From the NCBI RefSeq assembly GCF_000612585.1, contig NZ_JFCA01000043.1, forward strand, positions 1 to 58,387: a stretch of 58,387 nucleotides of DNA, in the 5' to 3' direction. The notes beneath the pieces are model-generated. The model did not search any database and was not told where the DNA came from. It was given only the letters and a program-made list of their open reading frames with translations. The first letter of the stretch is position 1; each line of letters starts with the position of its first letter. Below are positions 1 through 8,264 of this stretch, one piece after another. Source of the DNA: Pseudomonas sp. CHM02 (GTDB taxonomy: Bacteria > Pseudomonadota > Gammaproteobacteria > Pseudomonadales > Pseudomonadaceae). The position numbers and the translations under genes are program-made.

Positions 1-15
1 ACAGAGGGAGGGGGG

Positions 16-1572
16 TCAGGCGGTGTCTTTGAGCCAGAGCTTTTCGAAGCGCCAGGTGCTGAACAGTGACTCTTCCGACTGCGCACCGCCGACGCGTGTG
101 GACACGCTGTCGAGCAGGTCGGCGTAGCCCCAGATCAACATGCCGCCGCGCTCGTACTGGATCTGCTGCACCTGGTGCACCAGGGCCTTGCGTTTTTCCA
201 GGTCAGGCTGGGCCATGGCCGCCAGGAACAGCTCGCTGAACTGCGGGTCGTTGAAGTGGGTCTTGTTCGACACCGCAAATGGCGCATCGGTGTGGATCGC
301 GCTGGCCAGGAACGGCGCGCCGATGCTGCCGCCGGTGCTCAGGGGCCAGTCGTTTTTCAACGGGCCCTGGAAGGTCGCCAGGTCCACCTGCTTGACCTTC
401 AGGGTCACGCCGATGCGTTTGGCTTGCTCGGCCAGCACCAGCGCCGAACTCAGGCCGGGGCCGGCGGTGGTGATCAGCTCCACCTCGAGGTGTTCCTGGC
501 CGGCCTCCTTCAGCAGTTGCGCCGCGCGTTGCGGGTCGTAGGGGCGCGGGCCGAGGCTATGGTTGAAGGTCGGGTCGCTCGGCGCATACAGGTCGTTGGC
601 CACGCGGCCTTGGCCATTCAGGGCCCGGCGCACCAGTTCCTCGCGGTCGGCCATCAGGCGAAACGCTTCGCGCACCCGTGGGTCGTTGAAGGGCGGCCTG
701 TCCAGGTTCATGTCGAAGGACAGCCAGTTACCGGTCACCGATTTGATCACCTGCAGGCGCGGGTCCTTTTGCAGGATCGGCAGTTGCTCGGTGGGCAGCA
801 CATTGGCCATGTCGATCTGCCCGGCGCGCAGGGCGGCGAGGCGCGAGACCTGGTCCTTGAAGTCGATGATTTCCAGCTCATCGGCGTAGGGCTTGCCGTC
901 CTTGTAGTAGTTCTCGAAGCGGGTGAACAGCGAGCGCTGGCCGGGGGTGAAGCTTTTCAGCTTGTAAGGGCCGGCGCCCACCGGGTTGGTGACCGGGTGA
1001 TAGTCCACCGGTACGATGCCGCCGAAGTTGACCCAGGTTTCCGCCAGCGGCATGTAGCTGCGGCCTTCGCGAAAGTTAAGACGCACGGTGCGGTTGTCGA
1101 GCTTGACCAGGTTGTCGCGGTCGACCCAGTGCAACAGCGCGGCATACGGCGAGGCCAGTTGCGGGTCGGTGAGGCGACGGATCGAGAAGATCAAATCGTC
1201 GGCGTCGATGGTCTTGCCGTTGTGGAACTCCAGGCCCGGACGCAGGCGCAGGGTCCAGGCACTCGCATCGGCGTTCGGCTCGGTCAGTTCGGCCAGGGCC
1301 AGGCGCGGTTGCATGTGCTCGTCCCACTCCCACAATTTGCTGTACAGCGCAAAGCCGCGAACGATGCCGCTGCCCACCGGTTTGTGTGCGTCCAGGTTGC
1401 CGCTCTGGTTGCCGTCGAGAATCCCCAGGCGCAGGCGTCCGCCATAACGCGGCTGGTCGTTGCCGGCCAGGCTGGCAGGCGCGTCACTGGGGCCGCAACC
1501 GGCCAGCAGCAGGCCGCCGCCGACGGTGGCGCTGTAGCCGAGAAAGTCCCGGCGGCTCAGGCGAAAGGTCAT
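16..1572 (-). CDS. Peptide-type (SBP_bac_5) ABC transporter substrate-binding lipoprotein, Tat-exported
   Basis: 518-aa periplasmic solute-binding protein of the DppA/OppA family. The N-terminus carries a twin-arginine signal (SRRDFLGYS, residues 6-14), then a hydrophobic stretch ending in the lipobox LAGC, so it is probably Tat-exported and lipid-anchored. The body has family features such as RLGILDGNQSGNLDAH near the start and GAGPYKLKSF mid-protein. I start at 1572, where the signal peptide begins; the frame stays open upstream but overlaps the preceding gene. It is the last gene of a tight minus-strand operon, 4 bp after the flavin monooxygenase. No matching permease or ATPase is inside the window; they may lie beyond position 1. 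The ligand is unknown; the context suggests an organosulfur compound. Confidence 0.87.
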   Translation of the reverse strand: MTFRLSRRDFLGYSATVGGGLLLAGCGPSDAPASLAGNDQPRYGGRLRLGILDGNQSGNLDAHKPVGSGIVRGFALYSKLWEWDEHMQPRLALAELTEPNADASAWTLRLRPGLEFHNGKTIDADDLIFSIRRLTDPQLASPYAALLHWVDRDNLVKLDNRTVRLNFREGRSYMPLAETWVNFGGIVPVDYHPVTNPVGAGPYKLKSFTPGQRSLFTRFENYYKDGKPYADELEIIDFKDQVSRLAALRAGQIDMANVLPTEQLPILQKDPRLQVIKSVTGNWLSFDMNLDRPPFNDPRVREAFRLMADREELVRRALNGQGRVANDLYAPSDPTFNHSLGPRPYDPQRAAQLLKEAGQEHLEVELITTAGPGLSSALVLAEQAKRIGVTLKVKQVDLATFQGPLKNDWPLSTGGSIGAPFLASAIHTDAPFAVSNKTHFNDPQFSELFLAAMAQPDLEKRKALVHQVQQIQYERGGMLIWGYADLLDSVSTRVGGAQSEESLFSTWRFEKLWLKDTA

Positions 1573-1576
1573 GGCA

Positions 1577-2782
1577 TCAGGCTCCGCCGTTGGCCGAGTG
1601 CAGTTCGCGCACCGGTTCCTGGGTGCGCGCCAGGGCGACGCGCTCGCTGCGAAAATGCGGCAGGATGTGCTCGCCGAGGCGATAGGCTTCTTCCAGGTGC
1701 GGGTAGCCGGCAAGGAAGAACAGGTCGATACCGATGCTGTGGTATTCGCGAATCCGCGCCACCACGTTTTCATAGCTGCCCACCAGTGCGCAGCCTGGCG
1801 GGATGCCGATGTAACCGAAACCGGTCCACACATTCGGGTGGATGAAGAAGTCATCGAAGGACTGGGCCTCGTTCTTCTCGGCAAAGCCGTGCTCGTAGCT
1901 CAGCTTGCGCGCGGTGCGCAGCCCCGCATGGGCGGCCACGGCCTTGACCGCGCCACGGGCGATGCCTTCGTCGAAGAAGCGCTTGGCCTCGGTACGCGCC
2001 AGTTCTTCGGTCTCGCGGGTGATCACGTCGATCGACAGGCCGAAGCGAATGTCGGTACGCCCCCACTTCAGCGCGCGCTGGCGCAGGTCGGCGATCAGCG
2101 CGGCGATTTCATCCGGGTGCTCGGCCCGCATCAGGTAGAAGTCCGCATGCTTGGCGGCAAATTCCCGCGCCGCAATCGACGAACCGGCGGTGCAGATCAG
2201 CGGCAGTTGGGCCTTTTTCAACGGGCCGCGCAGGCCACCGCCGTCGGCTTTGTAGAATTTGCCGTCGTAGTGGAAGGCCTCGTTGTGCCAATAACCCTTG
2301 ACCACGTCCATGAACTCGGTGGCGCGTTCATAGCGTTCATCGTGGTCGCTGTAGTCGCCGACCTGGCGCTGGATCGCATCCGAACCGCCGTTGATGATGT
2401 TCCACACCAGGCGGTTGCCGGTGGCGCGCTGGTAGGTGGCCGCTTGTTGCACCGCCACCCACGGGGTGTAGTGGTAGGGTTGGAACGCAGTGACGAATTG
2501 CAGGGTGCGCGTCTCGCGGGCCAGCAGCGAGCAGACCGTCCAGGGTTCTTCGCCGGTGGGCGCGTTGACCATCAACGCGCCGCCAAACTGGTTGATCTCG
2601 GCGGCCTTGGCGATCTGGCCCAGGTAGTCGATGTAGGTGAAGTGGTCGCCCACGCTGAACCCGGAGACCGCGCCGGTGCTGCTGGCGCCGCCGCGATGCC
2701 AGTCGCCACGGTTGCGTGGATCGCCGGGCAGGAACTGGGTTTCGCCGTGCAACGGCAGGCGGGTGAAGAATTCAATGCTCAT
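1577..2782 (-). CDS. LLM-class FMNH2-dependent monooxygenase, SsuD-like
   Basis: 401-aa member of the bacterial luciferase-like monooxygenase family, closest in look to alkanesulfonate monooxygenase SsuD. The N-terminus (EFFTRLPLHGETQFL, residues 4-18) matches the SsuD-type FWFLPTHGD start, and family segments such as FVTAFQPYHYTPWVAVQQ and NRLVWNIINGGSD are present. These enzymes use reduced FMN and O2 to release sulfite from sulfonates. It is somewhat longer than SsuD (about 380 aa). I start at 2782, where the SsuD-like sequence begins, 13 bp after the lipase-like gene. No flavin reductase (SsuE) is seen nearby. The family is clear; the substrate is inferred from the sulfonate-type binding protein and the SfnR-like activator next door. 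Confidence 0.88.
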   Translation of the reverse strand: MSIEFFTRLPLHGETQFLPGDPRNRGDWHRGGASSTGAVSGFSVGDHFTYIDYLGQIAKAAEINQFGGALMVNAPTGEEPWTVCSLLARETRTLQFVTAFQPYHYTPWVAVQQAATYQRATGNRLVWNIINGGSDAIQRQVGDYSDHDERYERATEFMDVVKGYWHNEAFHYDGKFYKADGGGLRGPLKKAQLPLICTAGSSIAAREFAAKHADFYLMRAEHPDEIAALIADLRQRALKWGRTDIRFGLSIDVITRETEELARTEAKRFFDEGIARGAVKAVAAHAGLRTARKLSYEHGFAEKNEAQSFDDFFIHPNVWTGFGYIGIPPGCALVGSYENVVARIREYHSIGIDLFFLAGYPHLEEAYRLGEHILPHFRSERVALARTQEPVRELHSANGGA

Positions 2783-2795
2783 GCAAGCCTCCTGC

Positions 2796-4022
2796 TTATT
2801 GCGCGCTCGGGGCGCAGACCGGGGTGATCGGCTGGTCGTTGATGACCTTGTGGGCAAACGGGATCGAATCCTTGAGCGACGCATTGACCGTGGCGCTGTG
2901 GCCCAGGCCCTTGTACAGGTGACCTTCGACCACTGAGCCGGCGTTGCAGGCGTCCTGCATCAGCTTGAGCTGGGTCGCGGCGGCCGGGGTGGTGTCTTCG
3001 GCGCCGGTGCCGATAAAGATCGGCTTGGAGGTTTTCAGGGTCGGGTACGAGACTTGCGCCAGCCAGGGTGCGAGTTGCTTGCCCTTGTAGTCTTTCTTGG
3101 TGTTGGCAATGCTCAGGCCCAGGCCTTCGACGTCGCCTTCCAGGGCGAACAGGCAACTGGTGCGGGCCTGCTCGAAGATCGGCAGCGCCTTGTCGGTGTA
3201 GAAGTTCGCCGGGTTGATGCTCGGGTCGTATTGCTGGGCAGCGAGTAGCGTGTAGAAGCCGTAGGCCAGGGTCGGGTCGACCTTGTTGCGCACCTCTTCG
3301 CTGGGGTTTTTCGCGTAGTCGAGGGTGTAGATCACGCCGGTGCCGATGCTGCCCTTGACGCCGAGGTCCGGTGCGTAGGTGGCGGCATAGGCGGCGGCCG
3401 CAAACGCACCGGCACCGCCCTGGGACTGGCCGACGATCAGCACTTTGTCGGCCAGGCCGGGCACATCGGCGACCACCGCTTTGGCGGCGTCGAGGATGCC
3501 GTAGGCGGCCATGCGGCTGTTCAGCAATGGGTGGCCGCCGGGAACGCCGAGGCCCTGGTAGTCAGTGGCGACCACGGCAAAGCCTTCCGCCAGCCAGCGG
3601 TTGAGGTAGGCCACATCGCGGTAGGAACGACCCTGCCAGGACGGTGCGCACACGTCCGCCACGCCGACGGTGCCATGGCCCCAACTCGCGACCGGCCAAC
3701 CGCCGGCGGGCGCCTTGCCCTTGGGCAGGAACAGCGCGCCGGAGACCACGATCGGCGTCTTGTTATCGATGCCATCGGTGGAGGTGTAGAGGATGCGCTG
3801 GGCGCTGGCGGCATTCGCCAGGCTCAGGGTCTTGTCCAGGGGCTCGCTGCGCAACAGTTTGCCGGGTGTGGCCGGAATGGCTTTTTCCCAGGTGTAGAAC
3901 GCCGAGACGCGGCCGTCGCCTTGCAGCGGGTCGGGTTTCGGTGCGTGCACATCGGCGGCGAAGGCGCTCATGGACAAGGCCAGTACACTGAGACCGAAGG
4001 CGAAGGAGTGCGGCAGTTTCAT
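2796..4022 (-). CDS. Secreted alpha/beta hydrolase, secretory lipase family
   Basis: 408-aa hydrolase with a Sec signal peptide (residues 1-22, cleavage after SMSAFA). The fold is alpha/beta hydrolase of the secretory-lipase type: oxyanion-side motif SWGHGTVG (113-120), nucleophile elbow VGQSQGG with Ser200, a likely acid in GTGAEDTTP, and a C-terminal His in GLGHSAT. It should act in the periplasm or outside the cell on an ester. It sits 14 bp after a sulfonate-type binding protein and 13 bp before an SsuD-like monooxygenase, so it is cotranscribed with sulfur-scavenging genes. That raises the possibility that it liberates a sulfonated or sulfur-containing moiety from an ester before uptake. 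The hydrolase family is clear, the substrate is not. Confidence 0.82.
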   Translation of the reverse strand: MKLPHSFAFGLSVLALSMSAFAADVHAPKPDPLQGDGRVSAFYTWEKAIPATPGKLLRSEPLDKTLSLANAASAQRILYTSTDGIDNKTPIVVSGALFLPKGKAPAGGWPVASWGHGTVGVADVCAPSWQGRSYRDVAYLNRWLAEGFAVVATDYQGLGVPGGHPLLNSRMAAYGILDAAKAVVADVPGLADKVLIVGQSQGGAGAFAAAAYAATYAPDLGVKGSIGTGVIYTLDYAKNPSEEVRNKVDPTLAYGFYTLLAAQQYDPSINPANFYTDKALPIFEQARTSCLFALEGDVEGLGLSIANTKKDYKGKQLAPWLAQVSYPTLKTSKPIFIGTGAEDTTPAAATQLKLMQDACNAGSVVEGHLYKGLGHSATVNASLKDSIPFAHKVINDQPITPVCAPSAQ

Positions 4023-4036
4023 CAATAATTTCCCTA

Positions 4037-5104
4037 TCAAGGATTGGTGCTGACCTGGCCACGCAGGGCCGGCCAGTAGTCGGTGAGTTTCAGGTCGATC
4101 AGGGCCTGCTGGGTGAAGCCGGTGGCCAGTGACGGGCCGATGTCGTAGGTGTCGCGAATCAGGTGGTTGGCCAGCGCATAGGCGGTGAGCGCCTGGTAGT
4201 GGGCCTTGAGTTGCGCATCGCTTTTCGGCGCCCAGCGTTCTTTCCAGGCGACGGGGTCGTTCTGGTCGTCGCGGCGCAGCACGCTTTCGGCGGTGCCGGC
4301 ACGGGACGACAGCTGGTAGTAGGCGTCCTGGTTCTGCGGTTGGGAAATCCACCAGGCGGCCTTGACCCAGGCGGTGGCCAGCAGTTGAGTGATAGCCGGA
4401 TGCTGCTGGACGAAGGTGTCGGTGCCCCACAGGTCGGAGACCAGGCGCCAGTCATTGCTGCCTTGCTTGGTCGACCAGATGATCTTGCCCACGCCCTTGT
4501 CTTCCAGGGCATAGGCTTCGCTGAGCAGCACTGCCGCATCGACCTTGCCGGCCGACACCGCCGCCGCGCCCACTTGCGGGTTGAGGTTGGCGATCTTGAA
4601 ATCGTCGAGCTTCAGGCCCTTGCTGGCGAGGAAATTACTGAACGCAAACTCCCAAGGCCGGCCCCGGTGCAGCGCCAGGCGCTTGCCCTTGAGGTCTTCG
4701 ATGGTCTTGGCGCTGGAGCCTTCCGGCACCACCAGGTAGATGTTGTTGCCGCTGCCGCCGGGCACGATCAGCTTGCCCGGTACACCACCGGCGCCGGCGA
4801 TCACCGAGGGCAGGTCGCCGCGTACGGCAAAGTCCAGGCTGTTGTTGCTGAAACCTTCGTTGATCTGCGGGCCGGCGCCGGCGTGGGGCAGGGCGATCCA
4901 CTCGAGTTTCACGCCGCGCTCGCGCAATTGCGCTTCCAGCCAACCCTCTTCGATCACCCGTCCGGCGATGCCGCCGAACACCGGTTTACCGCCTTGGGTA
5001 AAGGCGACGATAGCGATTTTTACCGAGGCCGGCTCGGCGTGGACGGTGCTGATTGCCAATACCCCGAACAGCGCCGCGATAGTCTTGCGCCAAACGTTTT
5101 TCAT
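4037..5104 (-). CDS. Aliphatic sulfonate-type ABC transporter substrate-binding protein (SsuA-like)
   Basis: 355-aa periplasmic binding protein of the NMT1/SsuA class with a Sec signal (MKNVWRKTIAALFGVLAI..., cleavage near HAEP). Family features include GGSGNNIYLVVPEGSSAKTIEDLKG and the R-x-W-E-F segment of sulfonate binders. The start at 5104 is supported by a Shine-Dalgarno AGGGAGA about 7 bp upstream. It is the first gene of the minus-strand operon running down to 16. A sigma54 promoter lies about 140 bp upstream (5245-5260), and a REP element (5136-5221) falls within the predicted leader. No permease or ATPase is in this operon, so it may share the transporter encoded at 8265-9799. Confidence 0.87.
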   Translation of the reverse strand: MKNVWRKTIAALFGVLAISTVHAEPASVKIAIVAFTQGGKPVFGGIAGRVIEEGWLEAQLRERGVKLEWIALPHAGAGPQINEGFSNNSLDFAVRGDLPSVIAGAGGVPGKLIVPGGSGNNIYLVVPEGSSAKTIEDLKGKRLALHRGRPWEFAFSNFLASKGLKLDDFKIANLNPQVGAAAVSAGKVDAAVLLSEAYALEDKGVGKIIWSTKQGSNDWRLVSDLWGTDTFVQQHPAITQLLATAWVKAAWWISQPQNQDAYYQLSSRAGTAESVLRRDDQNDPVAWKERWAPKSDAQLKAHYQALTAYALANHLIRDTYDIGPSLATGFTQQALIDLKLTDYWPALRGQVSTNP

Positions 5105-5135
5105 GGGCGTTCTCCCTACCTGAATTGACAAGCCC

Positions 5136-5221
5136 CTGTAGGCGCCGGCTTGTCGGCGATGAGGCCGTTGAGCCTTGCACCGCCTGAAAAGACGCTATCG
5201 CCGGCAAGCCGGCTCCTACAC
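5136..5221. repeat. REP pair (GTAGGAGCCGGCTTGCCGGC family)
   Basis: Two inverted REP-like arms, GCGCCGGCTTGTCGGCGAT on the left and ATCGCCGGCAAGCCGGCTCC on the right, enclose about 40 bp. It is the same family as the copies at 8187, 11316, 16389 and 51191. It lies inside the predicted 5' leader of the sulfonate operon rather than at a 3' end. Confidence 0.85.
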
Positions 5222-5244
5222 GGAGATCGTGTTGGGAGGGAGAG

Positions 5245-5260
5245 AGCAGAATGCATGCCA
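5245..5260 (-). promoter_or_regulatory. Sigma54 (-24/-12) promoter for the 5104-16 operon
   Basis: Reading on the minus strand: TGGCATGCATTCTGCT. The GG and GC pairs are 10 bp apart as sigma54 requires, and 14 of 16 positions fit TGGCACG-N4-TTGCW. It points at the sulfonate operon and lies between it and the divergent sigma54 activator gene. Confidence 0.7.
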
Positions 5261-5506
5261 CTCGTTGGAAAAAGCGCTCTAGCCCGCGTGCCGCATGGCT
5301 TGCAGCGTTTGACGATGGCTGTCGATGAAAGGGCTGCTGCTGATGAGCGAACACGCAAGTGCTGGCCGATTGCTGCTCCAGCAGCAGTCCATGGGGGTGT
5401 TGTTGGTATATTCGATCAGGGAATATATAAATATTAATTAATAATTAAATGGTATAGAAAACTTCATGCACTATTGAGCACGCGCTTTTACTGCCAGGAA
5501 TGCACC
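5261..5506. promoter_or_regulatory. Intergenic regulatory region upstream of the SfnR-like gene
   Basis: This divergent region between the sulfonate operon and the activator gene contains no gene. The first 140 bp are GC-rich. The stretch 5405-5463 is strikingly AT-rich for this genome (TATATAAATATTAATTAATA) and holds a possible extended -10, TGGTATAGA (5451-5459), for the activator. Binding sites for the activator itself, for IHF or for CysB would be expected here, but I cannot point to a clear one. Confidence 0.45.
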
Positions 5507-6583
5507 ATGTCGCTGATCACCCATCCCAACGCCCGCGAATTGACCAAGTCGGTGCGTGCCACCGTGCTGGTCTTCAAGGACCCGCGCTCCCAGGAATTGC
5601 TGGCGCGCATCGAGCGCCTGGCTCCCAGTGAAGCCAACACCTTGATCATCGGCGAGACGGGCACTGGCAAGGAATTGGTTGCGCGGCACATCCACAACCT
5701 GAGTCGTCGCGGCCGTGAGCCCTTTGTTGCAGTGAACTGCGGTGCGTTTGCCGAAACCCTGGTGGAAAGCGAATTGTTCGGCCATGAAAAAGGCGCGTTC
5801 ACCGGTGCCACCACCCATAAGGCCGGCTGGTTTGAAGCAGCCAATGGCGGCACGTTGTTTCTTGACGAGATCGGTGATTTGCCACTGAACATGCAGGTCA
5901 AATTGCTGCGGGTTTTGCAGGAACGCGAAGTGGTGCGCCTGGGTTCGCGTACGCCGATTCCGATCAATGTACGGCTGGTGGCGGCCACCAACGTCAACCT
6001 GGCAGACGCAGTGGTCGCCGGGCATTTTCGTGAGGACTTGTTCTACCGTTTGCACGTCGCCACGATTCGCCTGCCGCCGTTGCGAGAACGTCCGGGAGAC
6101 ATCCTGCCGCTGGCCGAGTTCTTCCTCGAAGAACACTGCCAGCGCCTGGGCTACAACCGTGCCAGCCTGAGTCCGAACGCCGAGCGCAAGATGCTCGAGC
6201 ACAGCTGGCCAGGCAATATCCGCGAGCTGGAAAACGCCATTCACCACGCATTGCTGGTGTGCCGCAACCAGCAAGTGCAACCTGCGGATCTGCACCTGGT
6301 GGACATGCGTTCCTCGGGCATTCGCCAGGACGAAGCCAACCATGCGCCGCCCGCACTGAGTGGTCCGGTGGACCTGGAAAGCGCGCTCAATGCGCTGTTC
6401 GAACAGAACATTCCGGACCTCTACGAACATATCGAAGAGACCATCTTTCGCGCGGCCTATCGCTACTGCCATGGCAACCAATTGCAGACCGGGCGCTTGC
6501 TCAACATAAGCCGCAATATCGTGCGTGCGCGGCTGGAAAAAATCGGCGAATTGGGTAAGCCCGCGCTACTCGACGGCCAGTAA
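5507..6583 (+). CDS. sfnR: SfnR-like sigma54-dependent transcriptional activator
   Basis: 358-aa enhancer-binding protein without an N-terminal sensory domain, the architecture of SfnR, which activates dimethyl-sulfone and organosulfur genes in P. putida. The AAA+ core has Walker A GETGTGKE (49-56), the sigma54-contact motif GAFTGA (96-101), Walker B GGTLFLDEIG (114-123) and the arginine-finger region FREDLFYRL. A C-terminal Fis-type helix-turn-helix follows (about 318-345, NQLQTGRLLNISRNIVRARL). I start at 5507, with AGGAA 7 bp upstream, rather than at codons further upstream. It is divergent from an operon with a clear -24/-12 promoter, and a second such promoter precedes the SsuABC-like operon. 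Proteins of this build are usually controlled by their own expression level, often by sulfur supply. Confidence 0.85.
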   Translation: MSLITHPNARELTKSVRATVLVFKDPRSQELLARIERLAPSEANTLIIGETGTGKELVARHIHNLSRRGREPFVAVNCGAFAETLVESELFGHEKGAFTGATTHKAGWFEAANGGTLFLDEIGDLPLNMQVKLLRVLQEREVVRLGSRTPIPINVRLVAATNVNLADAVVAGHFREDLFYRLHVATIRLPPLRERPGDILPLAEFFLEEHCQRLGYNRASLSPNAERKMLEHSWPGNIRELENAIHHALLVCRNQQVQPADLHLVDMRSSGIRQDEANHAPPALSGPVDLESALNALFEQNIPDLYEHIEETIFRAAYRYCHGNQLQTGRLLNISRNIVRARLEKIGELGKPALLDGQ

Positions 6584-6697
6584 TCGCGGTGTTCAAGCCT
6601 GGCAGCGTGGTGGGACGCGGGCAGGGGTTTGATGGAGAAGCCAGCGCATAAACGCAATGTTGAAAAGATCATGGTGTGTCGGCGCGATATTAAATAG

Positions 6698-6710
6698 AAT
6701 GAATCTCATT
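6698..6710. promoter_or_regulatory. Possible Fur box upstream of the FecI-like sigma factor
   Basis: An inverted repeat AATGA-ATC-TCATT lies 33 bp before the sigma-factor start and resembles half of the Fur consensus. Iron-starvation sigma factors of this class are normally Fur-repressed. The match is partial. Confidence 0.45.
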
Positions 6711-6743
6711 TGAGACTCACTCGCGCCGCGCAGGTCGCTAGCC

Positions 6744-7262
6744 ATGAATGATGCTGTTGTTCCGACCCACGCCCCCGAACTGACCTTGTCGACCCTGTAT
6801 CGAGACCATCGCAGCTGGCTGGAAAGCTGGCTGCGCCGGCGCCTGGGCAATGCCTGGGATGCGGCGGACCTGAGCCAGGATACGTTCTTGCGCGTGCTCG
6901 CCAGCGCTCAGCCGATCGCGCAGATGCAGGAGCCTCGGGCCTATCTGGTGACGGTCGGCAAGCGTCTGCTGGTGAATTTCCATCAGCGGCGCAGCCTTGA
7001 ACAGGCTTATCTGAATGCCTTGGCCAGCCTGCCGGAAGCCTGCGTGCCGTCGCCCGAACAACGCTGGCTGGTGCTGGAAACCCTGCAAGCCCTGGACGAG
7101 TTGCTCGATGGCTTGCCGGTGCTGGTGCGTCGCGCCTTTCTGTGGAGCCAGTTGGAGGGCCTGGGTTATCGGGAAATCGCCGAGCGCCTCGATGTCTCCG
7201 AACGCACAGTCAAACGCTACATGGCCCAGGCCTACGAACACTGCCTGCTGGTGGACTTGTGA
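6744..7262 (+). CDS. ECF sigma-70 factor, FecI family
   Basis: 172-aa extracytoplasmic-function sigma factor. Region 2 is visible in the N-terminal half (YRDHRSWLESWLRRRLGNAWDAADLSQDTFLRVL, from about residue 19) and region 4 at the C-terminus (GLGYREIAERLDVSERTVKRYMAQAYEHC). Such factors direct RNA polymerase to one or a few promoters, usually of a TonB-dependent siderophore receptor. The gene overlaps the following FecR-like gene by 4 bp, the usual sigma/anti-sigma pairing, and a Fur-like inverted repeat lies upstream. No receptor gene follows, which is unusual for this class; the regulated receptor must be elsewhere. Confidence 0.92.
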   Translation: MNDAVVPTHAPELTLSTLYRDHRSWLESWLRRRLGNAWDAADLSQDTFLRVLASAQPIAQMQEPRAYLVTVGKRLLVNFHQRRSLEQAYLNALASLPEACVPSPEQRWLVLETLQALDELLDGLPVLVRRAFLWSQLEGLGYREIAERLDVSERTVKRYMAQAYEHCLLVDL

Positions 7263-8179
7263 GCCGCGACGTTGCCCGTGCAGCCGCGCAGTGGCTGGCG
7301 TTGCTGGAGTCCGGCGCCGCCACCGAGCGTGATCACGCCGCGTTGCAGCACTGGCGCGACAGCCATCCCCAGCACGAACAGACCTGGCAAAAAGCCCAGA
7401 GCCTGCGCCAGCGTTTCAGCGACTTGCCCCAGGCCCTGGCGATGGCCAGCCTCGATCGCCCGCAACCGGGACGACGCGCGGTGCTCAAGCGTGCCCTGGG
7501 GATTGCCGCGCTGGTGCCGACGGCCTGGCTGGTCAGCCGGCAATTGCCCATCGAGGCATGGCGCGCCGACCTGCATACCGCGACGGGCGAGCGCAAGCGC
7601 ATGCCGTTGGCCGACGGCGCCAACCTGCAGCTCAATACGGCGACGGCGGTGGACGTGGACCTGGCGCAGCGTCGCATCACCCTGGTGGGCGGTGAGCTGG
7701 CGTTGAATGTACCCGGCGCCACGGCGATGACCGTGCGGACCCGCTACGGCGAACTGAGCGTCAGCCAGGCCGATGTGTGCGTACGGCAACAGGCCGACGG
7801 CTGCCTGGTGTCTGTGATCAAGGGGCGGGTGCAGGTGCGTGATTTGAATGGGCAGCGGGCGACGTTGGAAGGCGGCCAGCAAGCATCCTTGAAAGCCGTT
7901 GGGCTGGGTGCCTGGGTGCCGTTCGATGCCTTGCAGCTGGGCTGGCGCGACGGGGTGCTGACCGCGCAGAACCAGGCGCTGGGGGACTTCCTGCGTGAGC
8001 TGGAGCGTTATCGTCCGGGAGTGTTGCGCTGGGAGCCGAGCCTGGAAACGTTGCGGGTCACCGGCAGTTTTCGCCTGGACGACACTGACCGTATCCTCAA
8101 CCTGCTGGCCTCGACGCTGGGGCTGGAATTGCACTCACGCACGCGCTATTGGGTGACACTGCGCAAAGCCATGACTTGA
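7259..8179 (+). CDS. FecR-family anti-sigma / signal transducer
   Basis: 306-aa inner-membrane regulator. The layout is an N-terminal cytoplasmic sigma-binding domain (AAQWLALLESGAATERDH, from residue 8), one membrane segment (about 75-95, ALGIAALVPTAWLV), a periplasmic FecR domain (about 105-200, GERKRMPLADGANLQLNT), and a C-terminal STN-like region (about 235-300, GDFLRELERYRPGVLRW). It receives a signal from a TonB-dependent receptor and controls the neighbouring sigma factor. The start is GTG at 7259, overlapping the sigma stop codon (GTGA), which indicates translational coupling. A REP element follows directly and the next gene is on the other strand, so the pair stands alone. Confidence 0.9.
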   Translation: MSRDVARAAAQWLALLESGAATERDHAALQHWRDSHPQHEQTWQKAQSLRQRFSDLPQALAMASLDRPQPGRRAVLKRALGIAALVPTAWLVSRQLPIEAWRADLHTATGERKRMPLADGANLQLNTATAVDVDLAQRRITLVGGELALNVPGATAMTVRTRYGELSVSQADVCVRQQADGCLVSVIKGRVQVRDLNGQRATLEGGQQASLKAVGLGAWVPFDALQLGWRDGVLTAQNQALGDFLRELERYRPGVLRWEPSLETLRVTGSFRLDDTDRILNLLASTLGLELHSRTRYWVTLRKAMT

Positions 8180-8186
8180 CCCCTCT

Positions 8187-8257
8187 CCTGTAGGAGCCCG
8201 GCTTGCCGGCGATGGCGTCCTCAAGATCGCCATCGCCGGCAAGCCGGGCTCCTGCAA
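8187..8257. repeat. REP pair
   Basis: Inverted arms TAGGAGCCCGGCTTGCCGGC and GCCGGCAAGCCGGGCTCCTG with a short spacer. It lies between the convergent FecR-like and ATPase genes and may also act as a bidirectional transcription barrier. Confidence 0.85.
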
Positions 8258-8264
8258 GGGTGGT

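Noticed and set aside
5360..5376. TGGCCGATTGCTGC as a forward sigma54 promoter for the SfnR-like gene
   Set aside because: The GG-GC spacing is wrong and the -12 element is absent; SfnR-type genes are not expected to use sigma54 themselves.
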